In this document: one piece after another, positions 10,073 to 21,190 of the stretch
Layout of the letters: every line of letters starts with the position of its first letter
Numbering within the stretch: position 1 is the first letter of the stretch
NCBI RefSeq assembly: GCF_022458985.1
Contig: NC_061776.1
Location: forward strand, 2,331,075-2,395,074
From: Mugil cephalus
Taxonomy: Eukaryota; Chordata; Actinopteri; Mugiliformes; Mugilidae
DNA: 64,000 nt
Direction: 5' to 3'
Position numbers and translations under genes: made by a program
The notes under the pieces: generated by a model
What the model saw: the letters and a program-made list of their open reading frames with translations, nothing else
Told to the model about the DNA's origin: nothing
The model's database searches: none

Positions 10073-10621
10073 GAATATTGATGATGATCTGATATTTATA
10101 CAACATAAACGCTGTATGTGTTTCAGGAAAAATACAGTGTCTCAGTTATACTCTCATTACAACATAAACTAATCCATCAGATTCTAGTGAGATCCTGGAA
10201 TTAAGACAGAAGTCAATATTTTAATTCCTCTTGGTGAAAACCCTTTATTCATTATGTAAAACTTCAGCTTGTTCACATATTAAACAGTTACAAATCAACA
10301 CAATCAATCTGTTTCATCAAGAATCTCAGTTATGGGAAAGAACAAAAAAACAATTCATTTGATCAATAGTCATCATGATACCAGTTTTGTGAAACTGACT
10401 TTGTACAAATCTCTAATGTAAGTTAACAAAAACAACCAAACACATTAATGTTAATTTAATCATAGATTTCTTTGAGTACAAAGTGATCAACAACATATCA
10501 GTGAGTCTCTGAGAAGAAACACCACAACAATGAACTCTCAGCAACAAACATGGAGAGAAAACCAGTTGATGAAGAGAAACACGGGATTTAACTCTCTGGT
10601 CCTGAAGTTACCTCTGTCTAC
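10073..10621 (-). other. TRIM 3' flank block with poly(A) signal
   Basis: Family 3' flank of the B30.2 fragment at 10622-10985. It includes the 'ctgatatttatacaac' start and an AATAAA on the minus strand near 10,244. The part corresponding to the 60-codon frame is mostly deleted. Confidence 0.6.
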
Positions 10622-10985
10622 TTCATTTTAACCAACTTAGCAGTTGATCCAAACATAAAGTTCAGCATAGAGCGGCTGAGTGAATGTGGTCTGGACTCTT
10701 TGGAGGAGAGTCATGGTTTCAGAGACGCTGTAGAAGGACAGAATACCTGCTCTGTGATCCAGGTACACTCCTACTCTGGAGGAAGGAGGAGCTGAGATGG
10801 GAATTTGCATGTTGTTGTACCAAAATGTAAATCTGCGGAAGATATACTCTAATAACCAACATTTGTCCTCACATCCAAATCCACTTTCGTTCGTTGCTCT
10901 GCTGTTCTTGTTCTTGTATGTAACTGCTATATCAACTGCTTGTCCTCTCCACTCCACCTCCCAGTAACAACGTCCAGTCAGACTA
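10622..10985 (-). pseudogene. TRIM fragment, B30.2 C-terminal half
   Basis: Encodes the SPRY part from 'TGRCYWEVEW' through 'LDHRAGILSFYS' and 'TQPLYAE'. A frameshift then changes the C terminus. At 10985 the match ends abruptly and CA-rich sequence follows, so RING, B-boxes and coiled coil are missing. It is not expected to make a functional TRIM. Confidence 0.8.
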
Positions 10986-11204
10986 CACACCCACACACAT
11001 ATTGCCAGCTACACATTACACAAATTCCATTACAATTTAAATACTTAGAATAAAAATAAATTAGGTTCGCCAATGACTCGTCTTTGGAGGTTGAAAAGAG
11101 CCGACATTGAAAACACTCAACTCCATACGTACTATATAACAGGAAAACAAACATACTATATACATGATATTTACATAATTATAACTCAACACCATACGTC
11201 CTAA

Positions 11205-11429
11205 AGTTACCTCTGGCTGCTTCAGCTCAGTCAACTCAACACTTGTGTCATTCCAACCATAGAACCAGATTCCAGCATAGAGCAGCTGAGTGAATGTGGT
11301 CTGAACTCTGTGGAGGAGAGTCATGGTTTTAGAGATGTTGTAGAAGGACAGAATACCTGCTCTGTGATCCAGGTACACTCCTGTGGAGGAAGGAAGACCC
11401 GAGACAGGAATTTGGATGTTGTTGTGCAT
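11205..11429 (-). pseudogene. TRIM fragment, end of B30.2
   Basis: Encodes only the last part of SPRY, from 'NNIQIPVSG' to 'VELTELKQ', with a 'GIWFYGWNDTS' variable end like that of the copy at 43915-45579. The 5' side breaks at 11429 into sequence also found beside the fragment at 48275-48465. The surrounding 11040-11210 matches 43730-43915. Confidence 0.8.
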
Positions 11430-11900
11430 AAATAAAGAAATGTAACAATCAAATAGACCATTTACCCTTTATGTAGGATCATAGATTCGGGTTACTTGGC
11501 AGTGGGTGGCTCACCATCTACTGGAAACTCAGGATCCATGCTGAATTTCATCTCCAGCAAAAAACCTGAACTGACCATTTTGGTGAACATTGTTCTTATT
11601 CAAGGCCACAACTTCTCCTAAACATGGCGACTCTTTTCTGAATCTCAAACTTCTGTTCAGTTGGTGAAACAGGAAATCAGTGGTCAGTTTACTGTCAATA
11701 CCACTGGAGAGCGGAAGCAATTAACAAAAGTAAAGATGCAAGGAAATGACTTTGATACGGCAAAATAAAAGCATCAACTTAAAACTCTGATGAATTAGTT
11801 AAGTTGTTTAAAAGTAAATTTCTATGTTAACCCATTTTATTCAGCTGAGTTACTCAGTATGTCCAGAAACTTTAACAGACTCTAATGTTTGCAAAAAAAC
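11430..11900. repeat. block duplicated at about 48450-49100
   Basis: Sequence 11430-11520 and 11560-11900 recurs at 48455-48540 and 48780-49100 in the same orientation. Each copy lies beside a B30.2 fragment and leads into a TRIM 3' flank. A minus-strand frame of about 60 codons is open in both but matches nothing I know. Confidence 0.65.
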
Positions 11901-12004
11901 GATATAATTGACAGTAAAAGCAGTTGAAGTTACCCTCATTAAATTCACTGTATTTTCTCCATCAGATTAAAGTGAGATCCTACAATGCAGACAGAAGTCA
12001 GTAT

Positions 12005-12010
12005 TTTATT
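12005..12010 (-). promoter_or_regulatory. poly(A) signal, TRIM copy at 12469
   Basis: AATAAA on the minus strand about 460 bp after the stop codon, at the outer end of the 3' flank. Confidence 0.4.
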
Positions 12011-12468
12011 TATACCAACAACAACCAAAAACATTAATGTAAATGTAATCTTAGATTTCTTTCTGTACAAAGTGATCAACAACATATCAGTGATAGAGGA
12101 AGGTCTGCTGATTCCTCTGATATGAAGTGGAAGAGAAACAACATCAACACAAATACATCAATACAAATATTCATCAGACATTTAGAGCTCAGACAAGTTT
12201 AGATTGTCATAGAAATAAAAGTCATCATGAGCAGTGATATCCTCCATGGCTAAACAGACACAGGAAAGAGCTCCACCTAAAGAAAGTGATGAAACATCCA
12301 GAGAACAACTATTAAACATGTCAAGGTAGCAGCCATAATGTTTGACTGACAGCTGATCTCTGAGCAGAAACACCACAACAATGAACTCTCAGCAACAAAC
12401 ATGGAGAGAAAACAAGTTGATGAAGAGAAACACAGGGTTTAACTCTCTGGTCCTGAAGTTACCTCTGT

Positions 12469-14127
12469 CTACTTCATTTTAATCAACTCAGCACTGGATC
12501 CCCAATAAATCCTGAGTCCAGCATAGAGCGGCTGAGTGAATGTGGTCTTGACTCTGTGGAGGAGAGTCATGGTTTCACAGATGCTGTAGAAGGACAGAAT
12601 ACCTGCTCTGTGATCCAGGTACACTCCTACTCTGGAGGAACAAGACCCTGAGACAGGAGTTTGGATGTTGTTGTACACAAATGTAGAAATTCCAAGGAAA
12701 TACTCTAATGTCCAAGATTTGTCATTGTATCCAAATCCATGCTCATTCTCTGCTCTGCTGATATTCTTGTATGTTACTGCTACACCAACTCTTCCTCCCC
12801 ACTCCACCTCCCAGTAACAACGTCCAGTCAGACTCTCTCTACTCAGGACCTGAGACCAATCAGTGAATCTGTCTGGATGATCAGGATAAGACTGTTGAAA
12901 CATGAATGTTGCTTTTCTGTTCCACTCAGACAGTACCAGTTGTCTGTTTGCTGTATTTGGATCCAGTGTGATTTCAAATGAATACTTTAAGAATTCTTCT
13001 CTGGTCTTTGGCTCTGGTTGTGACAGTAAAACATCCACTTCAGTCACTGTCAGTGAGATGTTTGTCCTTGTCTCTCTCAGAATGTCCTCTAGTTTCTTTC
13101 TGAACTCTGTCACAGCTGTTTTCACGTCATCAAAGTACCTCAGAGGACGGATATTGATGTTGGATGAGTGTGTAGATTGACTGAGTGTTGACAGTGAGGG
13201 GTAGTTGTGAAGAAACTGGTTGTGATCCTGTGTGTCTGAGAGTTGCTTCAGCTCAGCGTCTTCCCTCTTCAGCTCAGTAATCTCCTGCTCCAGCTTCTCC
13301 TGAACCTCTTTGACTCGACTCTCTTCAGTTTCCTGCTGGGATCTGACCTGCTGCTCCACATCAGGGCTTCTTTCCTGGAGGAGACGGATCATCTCAGTGA
13401 GCATCTCCCGACTGTCCTTCACTGTTTTATCAGCAGAATGAGCGATGGCCTTCAGCTCCTGTTGAAGCAGCTTGACATCTTTCTCTTTGTCCTGGATCAT
13501 CTGCTGGATGTTTTGTCGTCTCACCTCCACCTCTCTCTGCCTCTCAGTCCTTTCTGCTGCAGCTGAGACTGTGTCGTGGCCTTTATGTTCATCCACAGAG
13601 CAGAGATAACAGATACTCTGCTGATCAGTACGACAGAACATTTTCATCACCTCATCATGACGAGAGCAGATGTTCTCCTGGAGCTTCTTGGAGGGATCCA
13701 CCAGCTTGTGTTTTTTAAATGTAAGTGACTGATAGTGAGGTTCAAGGTGTTTCTCACAGTAAGATGCCAAACAGACTAAACAGGACTTGAAGGCTTTCAG
13801 TTTTCTTCCAGTACAGACATCACAGGTCACATCTTCAGGTCCAGCATAGCAGTGATCATCAGGAGCAGCTTGGAGTCCAGTCTTCTTCAGCTGCTCCACT
13901 AGAACTGCTAACATGTTGTTTTTCACCAGGACAGGCCTCGATGGGAAGAGTTGTCTGCACTCAGGACAGCTGTGAATTATCTTCTTGTCCTCTTCATCAA
14001 AGTGTCTTTCAATACAGTTCATGCAGTAGCTGTGTCCACAGGGAATAGCCACTGGATCCTTCAGTAAATCCAGACAGATGGAACAAGAAAAGGTTTCTCG
14101 ATCCAGTTCAACTCCTTTGTGCGCCAT
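12469..14127 (-). CDS. TRIM protein (RING/B-box/coiled-coil/B30.2), copy 2
   Basis: Intronless frame of 552 codons with the full family layout: RING ligands from Cys15 to Cys57, two B-boxes with all expected Cys/His, coiled coil of about 190-300, and B30.2 from about 380. The predicted role is a cytoplasmic E3 ubiquitin ligase. Its B30.2 differs from sister copies mainly in loops (for example 'FLGISTFVYN' and the C-terminal 'RIYWGSSAEL'). The start is the ATG shared by all paralogues. The ISRE-like element upstream (14156-14168) has one mismatch, and a GAAGTGAAACT string follows it. The complete 3' flank is present. I see no defect. Confidence 0.9.
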   Translation of the reverse strand: MAHKGVELDRETFSCSICLDLLKDPVAIPCGHSYCMNCIERHFDEEDKKIIHSCPECRQLFPSRPVLVKNNMLAVLVEQLKKTGLQAAPDDHCYAGPEDVTCDVCTGRKLKAFKSCLVCLASYCEKHLEPHYQSLTFKKHKLVDPSKKLQENICSRHDEVMKMFCRTDQQSICYLCSVDEHKGHDTVSAAAERTERQREVEVRRQNIQQMIQDKEKDVKLLQQELKAIAHSADKTVKDSREMLTEMIRLLQERSPDVEQQVRSQQETEESRVKEVQEKLEQEITELKREDAELKQLSDTQDHNQFLHNYPSLSTLSQSTHSSNINIRPLRYFDDVKTAVTEFRKKLEDILRETRTNISLTVTEVDVLLSQPEPKTREEFLKYSFEITLDPNTANRQLVLSEWNRKATFMFQQSYPDHPDRFTDWSQVLSRESLTGRCYWEVEWGGRVGVAVTYKNISRAENEHGFGYNDKSWTLEYFLGISTFVYNNIQTPVSGSCSSRVGVYLDHRAGILSFYSICETMTLLHRVKTTFTQPLYAGLRIYWGSSAELIKMK

Positions 14128-14155
14128 CTCTGCTCTCAGTGTCAGTGACTCTTTG

Positions 14156-14168
14156 AGTTTCTTTTCCT
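14156..14168 (-). promoter_or_regulatory. ISRE-like element, TRIM copy 2
   Basis: AGTTTCTTTTCCT on the plus strand, one mismatch to AGTTTCNNTTTCN, about 29 bp upstream of the ATG. The adjacent GAAGTGAAAC is another possible IRF half-site. Confidence 0.4.
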
Positions 14169-14169
14169 T

Positions 14170-14900
14170 AGAAGTGAAACTATGCTGAGCTCTGATCTAA
14201 ACGTCATGTGTTTGTACAGTGAATGGGGCCAGCCAGCTCTTACACTTCACCACATGTTATACAGATCTAAAGGGGAGGGAACCAGGAACTAAGTGAATAA
14301 TCACATTCATTCCAAGAGGAGGAGCAGCCCTGTCAGTCAAAGGTTATTTCCTCATTTGCAGTGAAGACCGGGTTAAATCCTGCTCCCTGTTTGTATTCAT
14401 TTCATTATCATTTAATAGTTAAAATAACAGTTTTTATGTGCTTATTTAACTCGTATATCCTGATTTTGTCTCCTGCAGTATGAACTGAGCTGCAGAGTCA
14501 TGTTCATCACTATGAGTGAGCCCTTCCACTCTGTCATTTGGTTCTAAAATACAGATTATAGATGTGTAAACATGATGTAATGCTTAGTGAAGGAAAATGT
14601 ATATAAATAACTGAGTTTTTTGCAATGTTAGAAGGATTCTATCTGGAGACTCTGCCTGTTCAGCTCAAAGTTTGACAGTACATCCATAAACCTTCAGAGT
14701 CTTTCTGAAATAAACAATATTTGCAAAAAACACAAACATCAGTCAAAGACGTGGCTGCAGATGAACTTGAATCTGATCAAAACTCTCACTTCAGAAAAGG
14801 AAAAGACTTATTCCTTCACTGGAAGAACATCAGGAGAATCATTTCAGCTGAAGTAAAGACCTTTTAGACACATTTTATATGACCAGTCAAGAAAAAAAGC
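14170..14900. other. TRIM 5' flank, no gene
   Basis: Shared 5' flank ('gaatggggccag', 'ggagggaaccagga', 'ggagcagccctgtca'), also upstream of the copies at 17080, 27114, 34345 and 43915. Its outer part (14450-14880) matches the exon-like block at 38600-38880, but the frame there is closed by an early stop here. Confidence 0.5.
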
Positions 14901-14934
14901 TTTGAAGCAATCTGTCTGTGCTTTATAAAATAAT

Positions 14935-15200
14935 AATTCATTGATACACAGGACGAGATGTTACAATCCCTTGTGCCATGATCTAAGGCAAAACTCCCTT
15001 AGAAGCCAGGTCCAACTGGACAACCAACCAGCAGACCAGTGGTCAGCTACTAACTATGTCAGAAATGAGATACAATTAGCCTAGCCTCAGAAATAAAACA
15101 CCAGCTAATTAGCCGAGACACCAGAAGTAGGAAAGAGAGAAGATAGGAATGCAACTGCACTCAGACGAGGACATCTCATCCTTCTGCCTATGTCAGAAAC
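14935..15200 (-). repeat. dispersed repeat, inverse of 21190-21470
   Basis: The reverse complement of this stretch aligns with 21190-21470; shared strings include 'ggcacaagggattgtaac' and 'gtcctgtgtat' or close forms. Class unknown, with no coding content. Confidence 0.55.
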
Positions 15201-15529
15201 GATACATAATATACATACATACATATACATAATATAATCATTTGTTTGCTGAGGAGCACCATTTGGATGCCTCTTGATCTGATATTTATACAACATAAAC
15301 TCTGTATGTGTTTCAGGAAAAAGACAGTGTCTCAATTATACTCTCATCAATTTCACTGTATTTTCTCCATCAGATTCTAGTGAGATCCTGGAATGAAGTC
15401 AATATTTTATTTCCTCTTGGTGAAAACTCTTCATTAATTGTGTAGAGAATCTCATTTATGGGAAAGATCAAACACCAATTAATGTGATCAATGGTGGACC
15501 ATTGAACTAAAACATCCAAAGTCTTATGA

Positions 15530-16470
15530 ATTACTTTCATGGCAAATCAGCCGCAATATCTCAATAAATGGATAAACCCAGAGGCAGATTATAACTCGTG
15601 GCTTGAACCTGAACATTTGGACTGCCAGAACATGTGCATCTTTGACCTCTCCTTCATTACAATCAACATTATACATCATAAGGGCTTCAAAAAACCCATT
15701 ATTGCCTCCACCGTTTCTGTTCTATGGAAAAGTCTAGAGACCACAATTTCCCAGCTCTGTTGGTTCTTCCCAGTCTGGCACAATCCTGAATTTTTAAATA
15801 ACAAAGTCCCTCGTTATCTCAGCACTTGGGAGCAGAAAGGAATCACTCACCTCCATCACCTCTTCCAGGTAAACCTACTTGTGAAACACACCAATTTATT
15901 TGAGACTTTTCAAATAGGAAATGGAAACTTCCTCCAATACCTACAGGTGACAAAGACAACCAAGAAGAAAATACCAATGCTCCAGAATACTATACAGTCT
16001 CTGGGATTTGACACCAACATCAAAAAAACTCACCAAAAAAAGACAAAAACCCTCTCTATGATATTTAAATTACTATTGACCACCCACTCTATACATCTAA
16101 CAATATCAAAATGGGAAACAGATCTGTTGCTGTCCACCAAATTCGATTTCTGGACCCAGATCTGCCAAAATACATTTAAAATGAACCAAACTGGAATTTA
16201 TTGCTGATCCAGTTCAAAGTATTTCACAGATCACACACAACTCAATACAACATGCATAGAATGGGCTTCTCCCAATCAGACATATGCATACAATGCACCC
16301 AAAACAATTCAGATTCCTATCTACACCCTCTCTGGCTCTGTTCTCCAGTGCAGCACTTCTGGACTTTAGCAACACAGAAACTCTCCTTAATGTTGGACTG
16401 CAGAATCTCTTTAACCCCTAACTTTGCCTTATTGGTGATCAGACCACAACCACAGCTGTTTAGTTTACAT
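15530..16470 (+). mobile_element. L1-type LINE fragment (ORF2 C-terminal part)
   Basis: Two successive frames (15539-16207 and 16201-16488) encode the C-terminal region of an L1-like ORF2 protein. The second has the 'HRSHTTQYNMHRMG' and Cys-rich 'CIQCTQ..SYLHPLWLCSPVQHFW' signature. The frames are offset by a frameshift at about 16,200. Reverse transcriptase and endonuclease domains are missing, so this is a truncated copy. It splits the 3' flank of the TRIM gene at 17080. Confidence 0.75.
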
Positions 16471-16718
16471 TGTCATCATGAGCAGTGATACCCTACACGG
16501 CTAAACAGACACAAGAAAGAGCTCCACCTAAAGAAAGTGATGAAACATCCAGAGAACAACTATTAAACATGTCAAGGTAGAAGCCACAATGTTTGACTGA
16601 CAGCTGATCTCTGTTCAGAAACACCACAACAATGAACTCTCAGTAACAAACATGTAGAGAAAACAAGTTGATGAAGAGAAACACAGGATTTAACTCTCTG
16701 GTCCTTTAGTTACCTCTA

Positions 16719-17105
16719 TTAACTCTCTAAGACTAAAATATCTCTCTGCACATAAAAAAAGCTTATGGTATTTGAATTAACATAACTGACCGATGGACAT
16801 ATTTCAAAATTTGGTTGAATACTCAGAAGTTGCACTTTCTGGAAAAAAAAAAACAACTGCCATTATGATAATGATGGCACATGGTTGGGGAGCACCTGGG
16901 AGCTCCTGGAAGAGAGAGTGGTTTGGAAGAATTTGTTGGTAAAAACAAGTTAGTTATGACCTTGAGATGTTACAAAGGTCTTCCAGACAAAGGCACAACT
17001 TCCCAGTGTTCAGCTACACTTTGAATATTGTCAATAGCAGAAACCATTGAGAGTTACGGCAATTCAAATACTGTGTTCTTTAACAGATCGGTTTCAAAGG
17101 GTTAA
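16719..17105. mobile_element. piggyBac-like miniature element at a TTAA site
   Basis: About 379 bp lies between TTAA copies at 16719-16722 and 17102-17105. The right end, read inward on the minus strand, is TTAACCCTTTGAAACCGATC. The left end, TTAACTCTCTAAGAC, is a degenerate counterpart. TTAA duplications with CCC-starting ends are the piggyBac signature. There is no transposase frame. It sits in the TTAA of the ATT-AAA codons near the end of the TRIM frame, and about 12 bp of the host sequence on the 3' side is missing. Confidence 0.7.
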
Positions 17106-18747
17106 TTAACTCAGCACTTGATAAGCAAACATAGATTCCAGCATAGAGCGGCTGAGTGAATGTGGTCTGGACTCTGTGGAGGAGAGTCATGGTTTCAGAG
17201 ACGCTGTAGAAGGACAGAATACCTGCTCTGTGATCCAGGTACACTCCGACTCTGGAGGAAGGAGGAGCTGAGACGGGAGTCTGGATTTTGTTGTGCCAAA
17301 ATGTAGAACTGTCTGTGGACCAATATAATACCCAAGATTTGTCATTATATCCAAATCCACTTTCATTCCCTGCTCTGCTGATATTCTTGTATGTGACTCC
17401 TATGCCAACTCTTCCTGTCCTCTCCACCTCCCAGTAATAACGTCTAGTCAGACTCTCTCTACTCAAGACTTGACGACAATCAGTGAATCTGTCTGGATGA
17501 TCAGAATAATACTGTTGCAACATGAATGTTACTTTCCTGTTCTTCTCAGTCAGTACCAGATCTCTGTGTGCTGTGTTTGGATCCAGTGTGATTTCAAATG
17601 AATACTTTAAGAATTCATCTCTGGTCTTTGGCTCTGGTTGTGGCAGTAAAACATCCACTTCAGTCACTGTCAGTGAGATGTTTGTCCTTGTCTCTCTCAG
17701 AATGTCCTCTAGTTTCTTTCTGAGCTCTGTCACAGCTGCTTTCACGTCATCAAAGTTCCTCAGAGGACAGATACTGATGCTGGATGAGTGTGTAGATTGA
17801 CTCAGTTTTGACGGTGAGGGGTAGTTGTGTAGAAACTGGTTGTGATCCTGTGTGTCTGAGAGTTGCTTCAGCTCAGCATCTTCCCTCTTCAGCTCAGTGA
17901 TCTCCTGCACCAGTTTCTCATGAACCTCTTTGACTCGACTCTCTTCAATTTCCTGCTGGGATCTGACCTGCTGCTCCACATCAGAGCTTCTTTCCTGGAG
18001 GAGATGGATCATCTCAGTGAAGATCTCCTGACTGTCCTTCACTGTTTTATCAGCAGAGTGAGCGATGGCCTTCAGCTCCTGTTGAAGCAGCTTGACATCT
18101 TTCTCTTTGTCCTGGATCATCTGCTGGATGTTTTGTCGTCTCCCCTCCACCTCTCTCTGCCTCTCACTCCTTTCTGCTGCAGCTGAGACTGTGTCGTGGC
18201 CTTTATGTTCATCCACAGAGCAGAGATAACAGATACTCTGCTGATCAGTACGACAAAACATCTTCATCACCTCATCATGACTAGAGCAGATGTTCTCCTG
18301 GAGCTTCTTGGAGGGATCCACCAGCTTGTGTTGTTTAAATGTAGGTGACTTATAGTGAGGTTCAAGATGTTTCTCACAGTAAGATGCCAGACAGAATAAA
18401 CAGGACTTGAAGGCTTTCAGTTTTCTTCCAGTGCAGACATCACAGGCCACATCTTCAGGTCCAGCATAGCAGTGATCATCAGGAGCAGCTTGGAGTCCAG
18501 TCTTCTTCAGCTGCTCCACTAAAGCTGCTAACATGGTGTTTTTCACCAGGACAGGCCTCGATGGGAAGAGTTGTCTGCACTCAGGACAGCTGTAGATTTT
18601 CTTCTTGTCCTCTTCATCAAAGTGTTGTTTAATACAGTTCATGCAGTAGCTGTGTCCACAGGGAATAGTCACCGGATCCTTCAGTAGATCCAGACAGATG
18701 GAACAAGAAAAGGTTTCTTGATCCAGTTCAACTCCTTTCTGCGCCAT
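17080..18747 (-). CDS. TRIM protein, copy 3, with transposon-derived C terminus
   Basis: Frame of 555 codons with intact RING, B-box1, B-box2, coiled coil and B30.2 in the family order and positions. Sister genes end '..AELIKMK' or a close form. Here the frame runs from 'AELI' into the terminal repeat of a piggyBac-like element, which encodes the last residues NPLKPIC and the stop codon. The B30.2 core is complete, so the protein may still fold. The native stop and proximal 3' UTR are displaced by 0.4 kb, and further out the 3' flank is split by an L1 fragment, so the transcript end is likely altered. A perfect ISRE-like site at 18776-18788 and a GAGAAGTGAAAC site lie upstream. Ligase role inferred from the family. 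Confidence 0.88.
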   Translation of the reverse strand: MAQKGVELDQETFSCSICLDLLKDPVTIPCGHSYCMNCIKQHFDEEDKKKIYSCPECRQLFPSRPVLVKNTMLAALVEQLKKTGLQAAPDDHCYAGPEDVACDVCTGRKLKAFKSCLFCLASYCEKHLEPHYKSPTFKQHKLVDPSKKLQENICSSHDEVMKMFCRTDQQSICYLCSVDEHKGHDTVSAAAERSERQREVEGRRQNIQQMIQDKEKDVKLLQQELKAIAHSADKTVKDSQEIFTEMIHLLQERSSDVEQQVRSQQEIEESRVKEVHEKLVQEITELKREDAELKQLSDTQDHNQFLHNYPSPSKLSQSTHSSSISICPLRNFDDVKAAVTELRKKLEDILRETRTNISLTVTEVDVLLPQPEPKTRDEFLKYSFEITLDPNTAHRDLVLTEKNRKVTFMLQQYYSDHPDRFTDCRQVLSRESLTRRYYWEVERTGRVGIGVTYKNISRAGNESGFGYNDKSWVLYWSTDSSTFWHNKIQTPVSAPPSSRVGVYLDHRAGILSFYSVSETMTLLHRVQTTFTQPLYAGIYVCLSSAELINPLKPIC

Positions 18748-18775
18748 CTCTGCTCTCAGTGTCAGTGACTCTGTG

Positions 18776-18800
18776 AGTTTCTTTTTCTGAGAAGTGAAAC
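18776..18800 (-). promoter_or_regulatory. ISRE-like element plus IRF-type site, TRIM copy 3
   Basis: 18776-18788 reads AGTTTCTTTTTCT (full consensus). 18789-18800 reads GAGAAGTGAAAC, close to the IRF-binding PRDI motif and in the opposite orientation. They lie 29-53 bp upstream of the ATG. Confidence 0.55.
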
Positions 18801-19219
18801 TACTGTGAGCTCTGATCTCAACGTCATTTGTTTCCGCAGTGAATGGGGCCAGTCAGCTCTTACACTTATCACATGTTGTGCAGATCTGAAGGGGAGGGAA
18901 CCAGGAAGTAGGGGGAAGTGTCACATTCATTCCAGGAGGAGGAGCAACCCTGTCAATTCAATTTATTTCCTCATTGTCAGTGACAACCGGGTTAATTCCT
19001 GCTCCCTGTTTTTATTTATTTCATTGTTTAATAGATGAAATAAAATTCTGCATTCCAGGATTTGGTGTTTCTTCCAGAATTCTTCTGATTTCAGCTTATA
19101 ACTTCATCACTGACTTGACTAGTTTTTTCATTTAATAATTTCTGTAGCAGGACTGTAGGAGTGATGTATTTTGTTCTTGTTTCCATCGTCTGAAAAAAAT
19201 TAGAGCCTTGTTTTGTACG

Positions 19220-19500
19220 CACACAGAGAAAGATTAACAGTATTATTTGGTTGTCATAGATAGCCATTAAAAGTGGTTAGAGATTTTTCCAATGTCCTAC
19301 ACTACTTGTCACAACACCATCAAAGTGCTGAGTGGTCCGCTCTCTTCATATGGACTGACAGAAGAGTTAGTACCAGACAATGGCCCACAGCTGGTGTCAA
19401 AAGAGTTCACTCAGTTTCTGGATAGTAATGACACCAAACACGCTGCTGTACCTACCTGCCACCCAACATTCAAACATGCATCAGAGAGATCAGTACAGTA
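19220..19500 (+). mobile_element. gypsy-like integrase fragment
   Basis: Related to the fragments at 7245-7810 and 36900-37590. The core segment with 'PDNG' and 'SKEFTQFLDSND' is recognisable. It ends at about 19,500 and shortly after meets element 3' sequence and an LTR start at 19618. Confidence 0.7.
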
Positions 19501-19617
19501 CAGATAAAACACAACTAAAAGGCACAAATGGTTTGGATTTTTGATAAAGCCTGATGCATCTTTTGTGTTGGATTGTGTTTTCTTGAAAGAACTGTTATTT
19601 TTCTAAAAGGGGAGGAA

Positions 19618-19745
19618 TGTCACCACCATCTGGTAAATATTGGCCGTTGCAGTTGTGTGGTTACATTTTGGTTGAGCAACTCACAACATAAAGAATTCTG
19701 AACCCCCCAGCACTTTTTGTTGAGTCCATGGAAGTCTAGGGCTCA
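19618..19745 (+). mobile_element. partial LTR of the gypsy-like element
   Basis: A purine-rich tract 'aaaaggggaggaa' precedes TGTCACCACCATCTGG, the same LTR start seen at 38410. The match is lost before the LTR end. Confidence 0.55.
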
Positions 19746-21190
19746 ACAAAAAGGTCCAGGAGAATTTCTTTTTCTTAGATCCTAAACTAGTTTGAGCTGT
19801 AATTTAATGAGACTCTTTCAGTTGTTACACGTCACCACATGTTGATCACACCCATCGTCAACTTGCAGATCTGAAGAAGAGGCAACACAGAAATGTGTGG
19901 ACAGTGGATGAACAGGAATGAGGTTTATCTGGCTTTGATTCATTTCAAGACAACAAGCAACACTGTGAATTAAAGTTTGTTTCCTTACTAACAATAAAAT
20001 CTAATGTTATAGTGTTCAAATGAGGATCTAAATGTAAGAAACAAACTATTGTGGGATGAGCAACTAAAAAGTCAACATTAATAAAACTTACTGGAACAGC
20101 ACTATCTTACTAGAGAAAGATAAATAAAGATAATCCATCTGAAGAAAACAGTCACCAGATGAATCAAAAAAAAGTAAAAGAGGAAAAAAGTACTCAAGGC
20201 ACACAGACACCAGGAGATTTACAGAGATGTTGGAAACACAGATGAGTAAGAGGAAGGAAAACAGGTGGTGAACGGACTGACAAAGACAGAGGAAGAGACG
20301 AGACTATATATATGAAAGCTGACGAGCAGGAAATAAAACAGTGAAATACAAAGGAACAACACATTACAAAATAAAACAGGAGGACAAACTTAAAAGTCCA
20401 AAACTATGAAGCCTGAGTAAATCCTGCTCCCCATTTTCATATATTTATTCATTCAGTCATGAAATAATTAGCCCCTGATTTGATTTCATATATTCCTAAG
20501 TCTTCCTCAAATTAATTTCAGTTTTCTTTTATTAGTTAACAAGTCTAAGTACAGTATTTCGTCTCCCTGGTATAACCAAGATGATTGCAGTGGATTACAT
20601 TAAATAAGATTTCTTAATGGGATCCCCATTAGCTGATGTGATATACATCAACAATTCTTCCTTACGCTGTGTCTTAGATATGTAAGGCCTTACTGTCCCG
20701 TGGGAAGACAGAGATGAGGCAAGAGAGCTAGGTATACAGAGATGGCGTCAGAAGATGAGCAGCGAGACTTGAGCACCTGTGTGCAGCCAGTGGAGGTCGG
20801 TTGCCGTAGATTTGTTGCAAAATCCACCATTATCCTCCTGTGTGCTGGGCATTCACGGGAAAGAACAGAGGGTTGCAGTAAAGAACATGTCCCTGGCAGC
20901 GGAGCCAGCAAGTGAGTGGCTGGGGCTAAGGAGGAAATACGCTAGCTGGGAAGCATGCTAAAGGTAAGGCTAGCTGAGTAGGTTTAGTAGTTAGTAGTTG
21001 TAGTAGGGCTAAGCTAATCTCTCGGTTGAAAGTCACACGGTTGCGTGGTGGCTGCATTGAGGGGGGTGACTCCAGGCCACTGGAGCTCACTGTATAGCCT
21101 TCTTGAGGTATCGTCGGCCTAACTTAACGAAATAACGGTGAAGGGAGGTGCCCACTTGAAAACCCCTATGTGCTGCATACTGCCTACTGC
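19746..21190. other. no gene recognised
   Basis: AT-rich sequence with short frames only. Part of 19750-19900 resembles the TRIM 5' flank. Nothing else is recognised. Confidence 0.4.
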
